64,000 bases of DNA from Sporolactobacillus kofuensis (GCF_042660205.1 NZ_JBHSTQ010000012.1:16665-80664), one strand, 5' to 3'; counted from the stretch's first letter, positions 43,928 to 53,056 are shown. Notes: a model not told the origin generated them from the letters alone. Program-made: numbers and translations.

Positions 43928-44590
43928 GTGAGACGATGGATTGAACGCTTTAGACGTATGGTATTTGGCGAACGCGATAAGGACGGGCAGCCGGTGAAAA
44001 ATAAAAAAGGAACATTATTTAAACTTGTTGCACTTGTACTTATCGGTGTAGTGCTCCTTGCAGGCAACCGATTTTTTGCGAGCAGTGCACAAACTCAGAA
44101 ACCGGCAGATCAACAAGCGTTCAGTAACCATGATTCAAAAGATCTTTCAGAGATAAAGTCTGATATAGGAAAGCAATCCATGACATCAATTGAAAAGAAT
44201 GAATCCTATGTCAATCAGAATTTAAAAAATATACTTGAGCAAATCCGAGGCGTCTCTGATGTTTCAGTCATGGTAACTTTTGCATCGACAGAAAAAAATA
44301 TTTATCAAAACAACGTAAAAACACAGGATAATCAAACGAGTGAAACCGATCAAAAAGGCGGAAAGCGAGAAGTCGTTGAGCGAAATGAAGATTCTGAAGT
44401 TGTCTTGATTGATAAAGATGGGAACAAGGTTCCGGTAGTTATCGGGAAAGAACAGCCAACTGTGCGAGGGGTCATCGTTGTTGCACGAGGTGCCGAGCAG
44501 TCAACGACGAAAGTTCAAATTATGGAAGCTGTCTCGACCGTTTTAGATATTCCAACTTATAAAGTTAAAGTTCTCGAGAAGAATGAATGA
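43928..44590 (+). CDS. spoIIIAG: Stage III sporulation protein AG
   Basis: This 220-residue protein has one membrane helix (about 32-50) and a ring-forming domain with NLKNILEQIRGVSDVSVMVTF-type sequence. AG forms the large ring in the intermembrane space. The start is GTG 43928 after GGAAGGAGGGGATTGAA. Confidence 0.94.
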   Translation: MRRWIERFRRMVFGERDKDGQPVKNKKGTLFKLVALVLIGVVLLAGNRFFASSAQTQKPADQQAFSNHDSKDLSEIKSDIGKQSMTSIEKNESYVNQNLKNILEQIRGVSDVSVMVTFASTEKNIYQNNVKTQDNQTSETDQKGGKREVVERNEDSEVVLIDKDGNKVPVVIGKEQPTVRGVIVVARGAEQSTTKVQIMEAVSTVLDIPTYKVKVLEKNE

Positions 44591-44602
44591 GGAGGTATTA
44601 CC

Positions 44603-45136
44603 ATGATAAAGAAACAAACCGTTTGGCTATTAACAATGCTAAGTTTGATTGTTGTGTTATCCGTATACGCCTTATCAACGCCTGGAAATTCTTCTGATCA
44701 GGCTTCATCATCCACAGCTGGAAAATCAAAATCAGTTGCTACGGATGTGAAAAACAATAAATCTGTAAAAGCAAGTGCTGTCGAAACAAAATTGGCGGAT
44801 ATTGAACTTAGCAAAGATGATGAACGAGCAAGTCTTGAGAAAAAGTACGAAAGTGTCATCGCTTCCGGTAAGAGCTCCGCAAAAGAGGTTAGTGCTGCTT
44901 ATGATAAAATGGCATCTTTGAAGACACTTGCTGATAATGAGACAATGCTTGAAGATGTAATTCAATCTAAAGGTTATAAGAATAGTGTTGTAAAGACAAG
45001 TGGAACTCAGGTTCAAATTTATGTGGATTCGAAAAAATTAACGGATAAACAAGCCAATCAATTGATACAGCTTACAAATGAATATCTCGGTACAGGAAGA
45101 ATTGTGAGCGTCACATACGCATTAAATCAAGACTGA
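44603..45136 (+). CDS. spoIIIAH: Stage III sporulation protein AH
   Basis: This 177-residue protein has one N-terminal membrane helix (residues 5-25), a Ser/Lys-rich linker and a YscJ/FliF-like domain that binds SpoIIQ in the forespore membrane. Last gene of the operon, RBS GAGGAGGTATTACC. Confidence 0.94.
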   Translation: MIKKQTVWLLTMLSLIVVLSVYALSTPGNSSDQASSSTAGKSKSVATDVKNNKSVKASAVETKLADIELSKDDERASLEKKYESVIASGKSSAKEVSAAYDKMASLKTLADNETMLEDVIQSKGYKNSVVKTSGTQVQIYVDSKKLTDKQANQLIQLTNEYLGTGRIVSVTYALNQD

Positions 45137-45492
45137 AGAAGAAATCCACGATTTTTGAAGATTTTTTGATTTAATTTAGGTAGAATAGAGACTGTTGCGA
45201 TTGTCCGTGACAGTTTTTTTGTGCTTTAATCGGGAACTTATTATAAGAGTAGAACGCGTATAACAAAGATTTCCCGATTAAGGACAGCTTGCCGAAGTTA
45301 ATTTTTTTTGTGAGATTCGGAACTTTATAGTCATGGGGTTCGTATGACTTAATGTTTCTATTTTTCGAAAGAAAATTCGTGATTAAATACGTTGACCGCT
45401 TAACGGACTTGAGTTCATCATCAGAATCAGGCATTATTATATTGATATGCTATAATTGAGATTAAAGCGGATGGGACAAGGGAGTGCTGGAT
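45137..45492. other. Intergenic region spoIIIAH-accB with weak terminator
   Basis: GACTGTTGCG...TGACAGTTTTTTT (45190-45220) is a weak terminator-like loop (5-bp stem) for the spoIIIA operon. The rest is AT-rich and carries the accB promoter. The long minus-strand reading frame here is not convincing. Confidence 0.5.
45448..45456 (+). promoter_or_regulatory. Extended -10 promoter for accB
   Basis: TGCTATAAT is an extended -10; no good -35 lies at the normal distance. It is 37 nt before the accB start. Confidence 0.6.
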
Positions 45493-45975
45493 TTGTTAAG
45501 TATTGAAGACATTAAAGCATTGATAAAGGAGATGGACACATCTTCAATCAGCGAACTGAAATTTGAATCAGAAGATGCAAAAATCACGCTGAGAAAAGCA
45601 GCCGCTGTGGCAAATAAAACGGTTCTTCAAGCGGTGCCACAGCCGGCAGAAGTACAGGCACCAGTGGCACAACCTGCTCCTCAAACTGCGCAGGTAGCAG
45701 AAGCAAAGTCTGTTGAAAAGATTGAAGACTCATCTCTGCACAAGATAACTGCCCCGATGGTTGGTACCTTCTATTCATCTTCATCACCGGAATCAGGTGC
45801 CTTTGTATCAAAGGGCTCTAAAGTCGATAGCAAAACAGTTGTTTGCATCGTTGAAGCAATGAAGCTTTTCAATGAAATAGAAGCAGAATGCAAAGGAACA
45901 ATTGTTGATATTCTTGCAGAAGACGGACAGCTTGTTGAATACGGTCAGCCGTTGTTTTTAGTTAAGGAAGATTAA
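45493..45975 (+). CDS. accB: Biotin carboxyl carrier protein of acetyl-CoA carboxylase
   Basis: This protein of about 160 residues has an N-terminal MLSIEDIKALIKEMD helix, a Pro/Ala/Gln-rich linker (residues 50-80) and a biotinyl domain with the biotin-accepting Lys in VEAMKLFNEIEAE. I prefer TTG 45493 (8 nt after GGGAG), giving MLSIED as in relatives, over GTG 45484, which touches the RBS. Confidence 0.95.
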   Translation: MLSIEDIKALIKEMDTSSISELKFESEDAKITLRKAAAVANKTVLQAVPQPAEVQAPVAQPAPQTAQVAEAKSVEKIEDSSLHKITAPMVGTFYSSSSPESGAFVSKGSKVDSKTVVCIVEAMKLFNEIEAECKGTIVDILAEDGQLVEYGQPLFLVKED

Positions 45976-45990
45976 GGGGTTTAATTATCA

Positions 45991-47343
45991 ATGATAAAAA
46001 AAGTGCTTGTAGCGAATAGAGGAGAAATTGCGGTTAGAATTATCCGTGCTTGTAAAGAATTGAACATAGAATCGGTAGCCGTTTATTCTCAAGCCGATAA
46101 AGATGCCTTACATGTGCAATTGGCCGATGAAGCGTATTGCATCGGACCTAATTCACCGAAGGACAGTTACTTAAGTTACACCAATATGATCAGTGTAGCG
46201 ACACTTACGGGTTGCGATGCTGTTCATCCAGGATATGGATTCTTGTCTGAGAATGCTGATTTTGCTGAGATGTGTGAGGAATGTAATTTAATTTTCATCG
46301 GACCAAGCTCAGATGCGATTAGTAAGATGGGGATCAAGGATATTGCAAAGCAAACGATGAAAAATGCCGGCGTTCCTGTGGTACCTGGATCAAACGGTAT
46401 CATTGAGAGTGCGGAAGATGGAGTGAAAATTGCCAATGATATCGGTTATCCTGTATTGATAAAGGCAACAGCCGGTGGTGGCGGTAAGGGTATTCGTGTT
46501 GCAAGAGACGAGAAGGAACTTCGCCATGGTATTCAAATTACGCAACAAGAAGCAGATACATCTTTTGGTAATTCCGGAGTGTATATTGAAAAGTACATCG
46601 AGGATTTCCGTCATGTGGAAATTCAAGTACTCGCGGATACACAAGGACATGTCATCCATCTGGGAGAACGGGACTGTACCATTCAACGACGTCTACAGAA
46701 ATTGCTAGAAGAGTCACCGTCGCCCGCACTTGATGAAGCAAAGCGACAAGAAATGGGTAGAGCAGCCGTTCGTGCGGCTCGCGCTGTAAATTATCGTGGC
46801 GCCGGAACAATCGAGTTCATCTATGAACCCAATGGCTCGTTCTACTTTATGGAAATGAATACGAGAATCCAGGTTGAGCATGGTGTTACGGAATATGTTA
46901 CCGGTCTGGATCTTGTAAAGGAACAATTACGAGTTGCTTCCGGAGTGCCATTATCTGTGAAACAAGAAGATGTACACTTGCAAGGACATGCCATTGAATG
47001 CAGAATTAATGCTGAAGATCCTGAAAAGAATTTTATGCCTTCTTGCGGACGGGTAGAAACGTATCTTGCTCCAGGAGGTCCCGGCGTTCGTATTGATTCA
47101 GCTGTCTATCAAGGATATTTTATTCCTCCATACTACGATTCCATGGTTGCTAAAGTCATTACCTATGGGAAGACAAGAGAAGACGCGATTGAGACAATGA
47201 AACGGGCACTTGGCGAATATGTTATTGAAGGGATAAAAACAACGATTCCTTTCCATCAGCGCCTTCTGCAACATCCGGTTTTTGAAAGCGGCAAGTTTAA
47301 TACAAAATTTTTAAAGAAGTATCCACTAAACGAGCAAAGTTAA
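45991..47343 (+). CDS. accC: Biotin carboxylase subunit of acetyl-CoA carboxylase
   Basis: This 450-residue ATP-grasp enzyme has IKKVLVANRGEIAVRIIRA at the N-terminus, the glycine-rich loop KATAGGGGKGIRVA and the QRRLQKLLEESPSPAL block. The usual catalytic segment EHPVTE reads EHGVTE here, a Pro-to-Gly change next to conserved active-site residues (see findings). Operon with accB, 15 nt apart. Confidence 0.95.
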   Translation: MIKKVLVANRGEIAVRIIRACKELNIESVAVYSQADKDALHVQLADEAYCIGPNSPKDSYLSYTNMISVATLTGCDAVHPGYGFLSENADFAEMCEECNLIFIGPSSDAISKMGIKDIAKQTMKNAGVPVVPGSNGIIESAEDGVKIANDIGYPVLIKATAGGGGKGIRVARDEKELRHGIQITQQEADTSFGNSGVYIEKYIEDFRHVEIQVLADTQGHVIHLGERDCTIQRRLQKLLEESPSPALDEAKRQEMGRAAVRAARAVNYRGAGTIEFIYEPNGSFYFMEMNTRIQVEHGVTEYVTGLDLVKEQLRVASGVPLSVKQEDVHLQGHAIECRINAEDPEKNFMPSCGRVETYLAPGGPGVRIDSAVYQGYFIPPYYDSMVAKVITYGKTREDAIETMKRALGEYVIEGIKTTIPFHQRLLQHPVFESGKFNTKFLKKYPLNEQS

Positions 47344-47362
47344 TCATGGAGGTGTGACATTC

Positions 47363-47773
47363 ATGCCGGAAAACGAAAATCGAACGATTGAGGTTGAAGA
47401 GCAGCAAGAAGATTTGGGGAAGATTGAAATTTCTCCGGAGGTTATCGAAGTGATTTCGAGTCTTGCAGCTGTCGAAGTTGTCGGCGTGGGCGACTTACAC
47501 GGCAACTTTGCCTCGGGAATGGTTGAAAAACTTGGCGGTCGAAACTATCGTAAGGGCGTTAAAGTCGACTTAACCGATGAAGGTATCAATATAGACGTTC
47601 AACTAACGATGAATTATGGGGTCTCGATTCCAGAAGTAGCTGAAAAAGTTCAAGATAATATTGCTCAAGCATTAAAAAGAATGACAGCATTGGACGTTCA
47701 TGAGATTAATATCCATGTTGTTGGTGTTCGGTTTGAGAATAATAAGGAAAAGACGATTGCAGAGATTGATTGA
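47363..47773 (+). CDS. yqhY: Asp23/Gls24 family protein YqhY
   Basis: This 136-residue Asp23-domain protein has KIEISPEVIEVISSLAAVEV and GVKVDLTDEGINIDVQLTMNYG. YqhY is widely coupled to accBC and thought to tune acetyl-CoA carboxylase activity. ATG 47363 is used since GGAGG lies 9 nt upstream. Co-transcribed with accC (19 nt) and ended by a terminator. Confidence 0.9.
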   Translation: MPENENRTIEVEEQQEDLGKIEISPEVIEVISSLAAVEVVGVGDLHGNFASGMVEKLGGRNYRKGVKVDLTDEGINIDVQLTMNYGVSIPEVAEKVQDNIAQALKRMTALDVHEINIHVVGVRFENNKEKTIAEID

Positions 47774-47806
47774 GAAGCAAAGGGGTATCTTAACCCCTTT
47801 GCTTCT
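47773..47806 (+). terminator. Terminator after yqhY
   Basis: GAAGCAAAGGGGT-ATCTT-ACCCCTTTGCTTC, a near-perfect 13-bp stem, then TTTCC. The T-run is short. Confidence 0.82.
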
Positions 47807-47882
47807 TTCCGTGTATTTTCCGCGCATAATAAAAGCACCAATTAAAGAATATTGACAAGCAAGTAATGAAAGGAAGTCAGTG

Positions 47883-48293
47883 ATGAATCGAAGAGAAGCA
47901 CGAAAAATGGCACTGCAAGCGTTGTTCCAAATGACGCTCAGCGCTACTGAAAAAGAAACAGCTTTGGCAGCTGTGAATGAAAGCGGTCGACCAATCGATC
48001 CGTTCGTTAGCCAACTCCTTGACTATACAATCGAGAACGAAGCAGAAATTGACCGTCTGATCAGCAAACATTTGAAAAACTGGTCGCTCGAGCGCGTGGG
48101 CAACATTGATAAAACAATTTTGCGGTTAGCCGTGTGTGAGATTCTTTACTTCCATGATATTCCAACGACAGTTACTGTAAATGAAGCAGTTGAGCTCTGC
48201 AAAATTTACAGTGATGAACAAACAAGAAAATTTGTAAATGGTGTTTTAGCAGGTATCTCTAAGGAAATTGGACCCGAAAAAACAGACAAATAA
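47883..48293 (+). CDS. nusB: Transcription antitermination factor NusB
   Basis: This 136-residue all-helical protein, MNRREARKMALQALFQM, has WSLERVGNIDKTILRLAVCEI and IPTTVTVNEAVELCKIYSDE. It binds boxA of rRNA leaders with NusE. AAGGAAG precedes GTG-ATG; ATG 47883 matches the family. Confidence 0.95.
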   Translation: MNRREARKMALQALFQMTLSATEKETALAAVNESGRPIDPFVSQLLDYTIENEAEIDRLISKHLKNWSLERVGNIDKTILRLAVCEILYFHDIPTTVTVNEAVELCKIYSDEQTRKFVNGVLAGISKEIGPEKTDK

Positions 48294-48316
48294 AGATTAA
48301 AAAGGATGGATGACTG

Positions 48317-49174
48317 ATGGGCGCACAATTAATTGACGGAAAAGCAATTGCAGCAGCAAAACGGCAAGCGATGAAAACGCGTATTGAATCAATGAAAGCA
48401 CAAGGTTTTGTACCTGGACTTGCCGTAATTCTTGTTGGAGAAAATCCAGCTTCGATGTCCTATGTCAAGGGTAAGATCCGTGATTGCAAAGAAGTAGGCA
48501 TTTATTCTGAACTTATTCGATTTCCTGAGACAGTAACAGAAGAGCGCTTACTCGCTGAGATTGATAAACTCAATGAAGATAAGACCATTCATGGCATTCT
48601 GGTTCAATTGCCTCTACCGAGTCAGATATCAGAACAAAAAGTAATCCAAGCCATTCGTCCTGAAAAGGATGTCGATGGTTTTCATCCGATTAATGTGGGT
48701 CGTCTAGTTACAAAACAAGAAGGATTCGTGTCCTGTACACCAGCCGGAATCATTGAGATGCTTAAAGCAATTGATGTGCCTGTTGCCGGAAAGCATGTCG
48801 TCGTTGTCGGACGAAGCAACATAGTCGGCAAACCGGCTTCGCTATTATTCTTAAACTTGGATGCAACTGTGACTATTTGTCACTCTAAGACCAAGCCGCT
48901 ATCAAAATATACTCAACAAGCCGATATCCTGGTAGCTGCAGTAGGGCGAGAAGCACTTATACACGCGGAAGATATCAAGCCAGGTGCAATTGTCATTGAT
49001 GTAGGGATGAACCGAAATGCTGCCGGAAAACTTGTTGGTGATGTTGCCTTTGAAGAAGTAAAAGAGAAAGCAGGGTTCATTACACCAGTTCCAGGCGGTG
49101 TTGGTCCAATGACACGCGTTATGCTGCTTGAAAATACGCTTCTTGCCGCAGATCGGCAGAATAAGAAAGGGTAA
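48317..49174 (+). CDS. folD: FolD, methylenetetrahydrofolate dehydrogenase/cyclohydrolase
   Basis: This 285-residue bifunctional enzyme of one-carbon folate metabolism has catalytic Lys in SYVKGKIRDCKEVGI, HGILVQLPLP, VVGRSNIVGKPAS and PGGVGPMTRVMLLENT. It supplies or uses the 5,10-methylene-THF made by the glycine cleavage system encoded in this window. AAAGGATGGATGACTG is the RBS. Confidence 0.96.
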   Translation: MGAQLIDGKAIAAAKRQAMKTRIESMKAQGFVPGLAVILVGENPASMSYVKGKIRDCKEVGIYSELIRFPETVTEERLLAEIDKLNEDKTIHGILVQLPLPSQISEQKVIQAIRPEKDVDGFHPINVGRLVTKQEGFVSCTPAGIIEMLKAIDVPVAGKHVVVVGRSNIVGKPASLLFLNLDATVTICHSKTKPLSKYTQQADILVAAVGREALIHAEDIKPGAIVIDVGMNRNAAGKLVGDVAFEEVKEKAGFITPVPGGVGPMTRVMLLENTLLAADRQNKKG

Positions 49175-49180
49175 CCGTTA

Positions 49181-50533
49181 ATGGATCAAGATCGTTACAT
49201 TAGTGTGACCAAACTGACGCGCTATATCAAACAATTAATGGAGACCGATGGCAATCTGCAAAATGTTTGGCTTCGGGGTGAGATCTCAAATTATAAGAAA
49301 CACTCACGGGGACATCTCTATCTCACCATTAAAGACAAGAATTCAAGGATTCGCGCAGTGATGTTTGCCGGTAACGCAAGACAGCTGACATTTGTACCTG
49401 AGGATGGTATGAAAGTTCTGGTACAGGGTGCCGTGGCTTTGTATGAGCCCTATGGTGAGTATCAGATCTATATTCGTGATATGGAACAAGATGGTCTAGG
49501 TCGTTTATATCTCGCCTATGAAGCATTGAAAAAGAAACTTCAAGAATTAGGTATGTTTGATCCCGCGATTAAAAAAGCAATACCAGAAGTTCCTTATCAA
49601 ATTGGTATTATTACCTCAACGACAGGTGCGGCAATCCGAGATCTTTTTACAACCATTAAGCGGAGATTTCCCGCAGCTCGATTGACTGTTTTTCCTGTAC
49701 TTGTACAAGGAGCAGAAGCTGCCCCGTCGATTGCTGCTGCGATTGATCAAGCAAATCGACTTGATTCGCTCGATGTATTGATTGTTGGTAGAGGTGGCGG
49801 CTCGATTGAAGATTTATGGGCTTTTAATGAGGAAATCGTCGCCAATGCTATTTATCGTTCAAAAATACCTATTATTTCGGCTGTGGGTCATGAGACGGAC
49901 TTTACCATTGCTGATTTTGTTGCGGATAAACGTGCACCGACACCTACTGCGGCCGGTGAATTTGCAGTGCCTGATGTCGTCGAATTGAGTCGGCATATCG
50001 ATCAATTAACTACTCGGCTATCCCAGGCTATGAATGGTCGCCTACGTGAGGAAAAAACAAGATTGCATCGACTTCGCGGTTCCTATGCATTTAAATTTCC
50101 AGGGCAATTAGTGCTTCAAAAGGAGCAGGAATGTGATCGGCTATTGGAACGCTTAGGACAATCTGCGAAGCATCAATTACAGCACAAGCAGAATCAATTG
50201 GTGATGGCTGACAGATTATTAGCACAGAGCAAGCCGAATGAACTCCTAAACCGAGCCGAAAAACAGTTGAACGAACGTATGCAACATTTCCTACGTGCGT
50301 TCGCCACGTATCGTCATTCAAAAGAGAGTCAATTTGATAAGCTACTTACACAATTGAATAGTCTTAGTCCTTTGAAGATCATGAGTCGTGGGTACGGTTT
50401 AGCCTTTGACGCAAACAATCAATTAATTAAAACCGTTCAAAGCGTGTCCCCAGGGGACTCTGTAACGGTGCGAATGCATGATGGGAAGTTAGACTGTCAA
50501 GTATGGGGTATGGGGTATAGAGGAGGCGAATGA
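49181..50533 (+). CDS. xseA: Exodeoxyribonuclease VII large subunit
   Basis: This 450-residue protein has an N-terminal OB domain (WLRGEISNYKKHSRGHLYLTIKD region), a catalytic core with ITSTTGAAIRDLFTTIKRRFP and GRGGGSIEDLWAFNEE, and a C-terminal coiled coil. Starts 6 nt after folD and overlaps xseB by 4 bp. Confidence 0.96.
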   Translation: MDQDRYISVTKLTRYIKQLMETDGNLQNVWLRGEISNYKKHSRGHLYLTIKDKNSRIRAVMFAGNARQLTFVPEDGMKVLVQGAVALYEPYGEYQIYIRDMEQDGLGRLYLAYEALKKKLQELGMFDPAIKKAIPEVPYQIGIITSTTGAAIRDLFTTIKRRFPAARLTVFPVLVQGAEAAPSIAAAIDQANRLDSLDVLIVGRGGGSIEDLWAFNEEIVANAIYRSKIPIISAVGHETDFTIADFVADKRAPTPTAAGEFAVPDVVELSRHIDQLTTRLSQAMNGRLREEKTRLHRLRGSYAFKFPGQLVLQKEQECDRLLERLGQSAKHQLQHKQNQLVMADRLLAQSKPNELLNRAEKQLNERMQHFLRAFATYRHSKESQFDKLLTQLNSLSPLKIMSRGYGLAFDANNQLIKTVQSVSPGDSVTVRMHDGKLDCQVWGMGYRGGE

Positions 50534-50790
50534 ACATGTTTGAAGCAGATGAAGAGAAAGATCATACACCAGCATTTGAAGAAGCTATGGGTAAACTTGA
50601 ACAGATAGTCAAGCAACTGGAAGAGAATGAAGTGCCATTGGAAAAAGCGATAGCGCTCTTTCAAGAAGGTGTGGCTTTGTCCAAGCTGTGCCATGATAAG
50701 CTTGAAAATGTTGAGAAGCAAATGGACCAACTCATGGATCCGAGTGGTGAAACAAAGCCGTTTTCCGTTCAGGGAGATGAACGTGAATGA
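50530..50790 (+). CDS. xseB: Exodeoxyribonuclease VII small subunit
   Basis: This 86-residue helical protein has TPAFEEAMGKLEQIVKQLEE and GVALSKLCHDKL. It binds XseA. GAGGAGGCGA is the RBS; overlaps both neighbours by 4 bp, so translation is coupled xseA-xseB-ispA. Confidence 0.95.
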   Translation: MNMFEADEEKDHTPAFEEAMGKLEQIVKQLEENEVPLEKAIALFQEGVALSKLCHDKLENVEKQMDQLMDPSGETKPFSVQGDERE

Positions 50791-51674
50791 CTACTGATCG
50801 ACTCAGCATCTATTTAACTGAAACACGAACCTGGTTTGAAGCATGTATTCCTTCAATTTTCCAAAGTGCCGAAATTACTCCGAAACTGAAACAGGCGATG
50901 CTCTATTCGCTCCAGGCAGGAGGAAAAAGGATTCGTCCAATTTTACTTTTTGCGACACTTCACCTATTGAACAAAGATAAAATGATTGGCTTGTCGACTG
51001 CTCTTGGTCTAGAAATGATCCATACGTATTCGCTTATCCATGACGATTTACCGGCAATGGACGATGATGATTTGAGAAGAGGGAAACCGACCAATCATGT
51101 CATTTTTGGTGAGGGAACAGCCGTATTAGCTGGCGATGCTCTATTGACTGCAGCTTTTGAAGTGATCGCGAAGGATCCCCATTTGGACACGCAAACCAAA
51201 AGCAAAGTATTAGGAATGTTGGCGGAAGCTGCAGGGCCGGAAGGAATGGTTGGCGGGCAAGAAGATGATCTTGAAGCAGAAGGGCACACACTTCAATTAG
51301 ACGACTTAATTTCCATCCACCGCAGGAAAACCGGCAAATTAATTCGTTTCTCGGTAGAAGTTGGCGCGGTATTAGCAAATGCTACGGAATTGCAAACAGA
51401 ATCCCTGATCCGTTACTCTGAGCATATTGGTTTAGCTTTCCAAATTGGTGATGATATCCTGGATATCATTGGCGATGAGGAAAAAATAGGAAAACCGGTC
51501 GGTAGTGATCTCACGAATAATAAGAGCACGTACGTCAGCCTGTTGGGGATGGATGGCGCTAAAGAGAAGCTGGAACAGCAAGTGAGTGCTGCAATCGCTA
51601 GTCTCCGCGAAATTGGCCTGGAAGACAGTCTGCTTGCCGAATTTGCGACCTATCTCTTGCATCGGACGCATTAA
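50787..51674 (+). CDS. ispA: Farnesyl diphosphate synthase (polyprenyl synthetase)
   Basis: This 295-residue all-helical prenyltransferase has the first Asp-rich motif HDDLPAMDDDDLRRG and second GDDILDIIGDEEKIGKPVGSD. It makes farnesyl-PP from IPP and DMAPP, using products of the pathway started by dxs downstream. Its end is followed by the OLE region, as in Bacillus halodurans. Confidence 0.95.
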   Translation: MTTDRLSIYLTETRTWFEACIPSIFQSAEITPKLKQAMLYSLQAGGKRIRPILLFATLHLLNKDKMIGLSTALGLEMIHTYSLIHDDLPAMDDDDLRRGKPTNHVIFGEGTAVLAGDALLTAAFEVIAKDPHLDTQTKSKVLGMLAEAAGPEGMVGGQEDDLEAEGHTLQLDDLISIHRRKTGKLIRFSVEVGAVLANATELQTESLIRYSEHIGLAFQIGDDILDIIGDEEKIGKPVGSDLTNNKSTYVSLLGMDGAKEKLEQQVSAAIASLREIGLEDSLLAEFATYLLHRTH

Positions 51675-51697
51675 ATGTAAAATTATATGATCTTTAT

Positions 51698-51726
51698 TTG
51701 AGGGTTTGTCAAATTTGTGATAAAAT
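51698..51726 (+). promoter_or_regulatory. Possible sigma-A promoter for OLE RNA
   Basis: TTGAGG (51698-51703) and TAAAAT (51721-51726) are 17 bp apart, in the ispA-OLE gap. It would start transcription near 51733. OLE may also be processed from a longer operon transcript. Confidence 0.5.
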
Positions 51727-51732
51727 GAATTG

Positions 51733-52325
51733 CATTAAATTGATGGTGCAGTATTCTAGTCACTCTACTTTACTTGAAGACGGGGCTAAAAATCCGTCAA
51801 AGGGCACATCGATGAAGTTCCTGGTGCAGGCTTAGAGCGCCCAGCTTTGGGCTTGTGCTGGGAGTAAAGGACGTAGGGCGATCCGCAACGGCATGTGGGC
51901 GAAGACCCTGCGTCCGTGGAGACACGTACGTTGTTTGCTTTTATGCAAGAACTATGTGGAAAACCTGTTTCGTAAGTACTTAATTATTAAGGAAAAGCGA
52001 ACAGCGTAGCCTGCCTTGAGTGGGAAAGAGGGGATGGTTAGCGCAAAACTTTGAAATACTTGGCCGGTATGATAAGGGGCGCTTTCCTGAAATCAATTCT
52101 GCAAAAGAGGCTAGAGCAAAGTTTCAAGAGTGTTTGAGGAAATCTCCTAGACTGTCTGTATATATGCAGCATTTGAAAAGGATTATAGTGCGGTCTAAGT
52201 GGCGTTCTAGTTCGGTGTCTGGCGACAGCATCGGCTAAGTTTTAAAAGGAAACTGCCTGCTTGGCAACAACAGGTAATTTAGCGGGAAAACCTACTGGAC
52301 CTAAGCCGCAATGTTTACTTTTCAA
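51733..52325 (+). ncRNA. ole: OLE RNA (ornate, large, extremophilic)
   Basis: A roughly 590-nt non-coding stretch between ispA and the oapA/dxs genes, the known genomic place of OLE RNA. It is more GC-rich than normal spacers and full of helices: GACGG/CCGTC (51779/51794), CCCAGC/GCTGGG (51840/51857), GGACGTAGGG with CCCTGCGTCC (51869/51906), and a closing CGGCT/AGCCG pair (52232/52304). Segments such as GAAGTTCCTGGTGCAGG and GGGCGATCCGCAACGGC look like the conserved OLE core as I remember it. The downstream gene encodes OapA. Exact ends are estimates. OLE forms a large membrane-bound ribonucleoprotein linked to stress tolerance, including to alcohols, cold and Mg2+ imbalance. Confidence 0.9.
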
Positions 52326-52390
52326 ATGACCTCGCTACATAATTTATTAATGTATTAAATAAGATATATTATATTTAAGGATGTGAATTG

Positions 52391-52418
52391 TCCGACATTT
52401 AGATAAAAACAAGTCGGA
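52391..52418 (+). promoter_or_regulatory. Hairpin just before oapA start
   Basis: TCCGAC and GTCGGA form a 6-bp stem around 16 nt, ending 6 nt before the oapA ATG. It covers the only GGA-like RBS sequence, so it may limit translation. It could also be part of the OLE 3' flank. Confidence 0.45.
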
Positions 52419-52424
52419 ACACAC

Positions 52425-53051
52425 ATGAAAAATGAACTTAAAAAAGCTCTGAAATGGGCGCTTCCCTTAGCTGTTATCACGCTTGTGCTAGCGGCTATTT
52501 TTTCAATTGTGTCCACTGCCGTACTCAGCGATGCGAATGTCGTTAGTGGTACTTTTGTTGTGATTGTCATTATTCTCATCGCCTTATTTTTCGATATCAT
52601 TGGCGTTGCATCTACTGCATCGAATGAGGCACCGTTTCATGCCATTGCTTCAAAAGGAATGAAAGGCGCAAAATATTCAGTGTGGTTAACAAAGAATGCA
52701 GACCGAGTGAACACGTTCTGTACGGATGTGATTGGTGATGCCAGTGCCATAATTAGCGGGACGGCAGCATCCGTTGTCGTGGTCGAAATGATGGAGCTTC
52801 TAAGTAAAGATAAGAGCGGTTTCGTTGACTATGTTGTATCCGTAATTGTCACTAGTTTGGTTGCAGCTTTCACTGTTTTTGTGAAAGCACTTGGTAAAGG
52901 GTTTGCTATTAAAAATGCTACAAATATTATCTATAAGGTCGGATTTGTCCTTTATTTTATAGAGGATCGCCTTCATATCCCTATCCTAAAAATCCTTGAT
53001 AAAAAGAAAAATAAGGGTAAAAAGAGAAAAAAGGCAAAGAAGGATGAGTGA
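52425..53051 (+). CDS. oapA: OLE-associated membrane protein OapA
   Basis: This 208-residue protein has four hydrophobic segments (about 12-34, 42-64, 101-125 and 134-156), the conserved DIIGVASTASNEAPFHAIAS (residues 57-76) and a very basic tail (KKKNKGKKRKKAKK). OapA binds OLE RNA as a dimer and holds it at the membrane; the loop motif resembles DUF21 Mg2+ transport proteins. It lies directly after OLE and overlaps or abuts dxs. The RBS is weak and within a hairpin. Usual length is near 190 residues, so this one has a slightly longer basic tail. Confidence 0.9.
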   Translation: MKNELKKALKWALPLAVITLVLAAIFSIVSTAVLSDANVVSGTFVVIVIILIALFFDIIGVASTASNEAPFHAIASKGMKGAKYSVWLTKNADRVNTFCTDVIGDASAIISGTAASVVVVEMMELLSKDKSGFVDYVVSVIVTSLVAAFTVFVKALGKGFAIKNATNIIYKVGFVLYFIEDRLHIPILKILDKKKNKGKKRKKAKKDE

Positions 53052-53056
53052 TCACC

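Noticed and set aside
45171..45434. 87-codon minus-strand ORF between spoIIIAH and accB
   Set aside because: No RBS, no recognisable family, and it overlaps the terminator-like loop of spoIIIA; probably chance.
52020..52238. 72-codon ORF within the ispA-oapA gap
   Set aside because: It lies inside the structured OLE RNA, has no good RBS and a composition dictated by the RNA helices.
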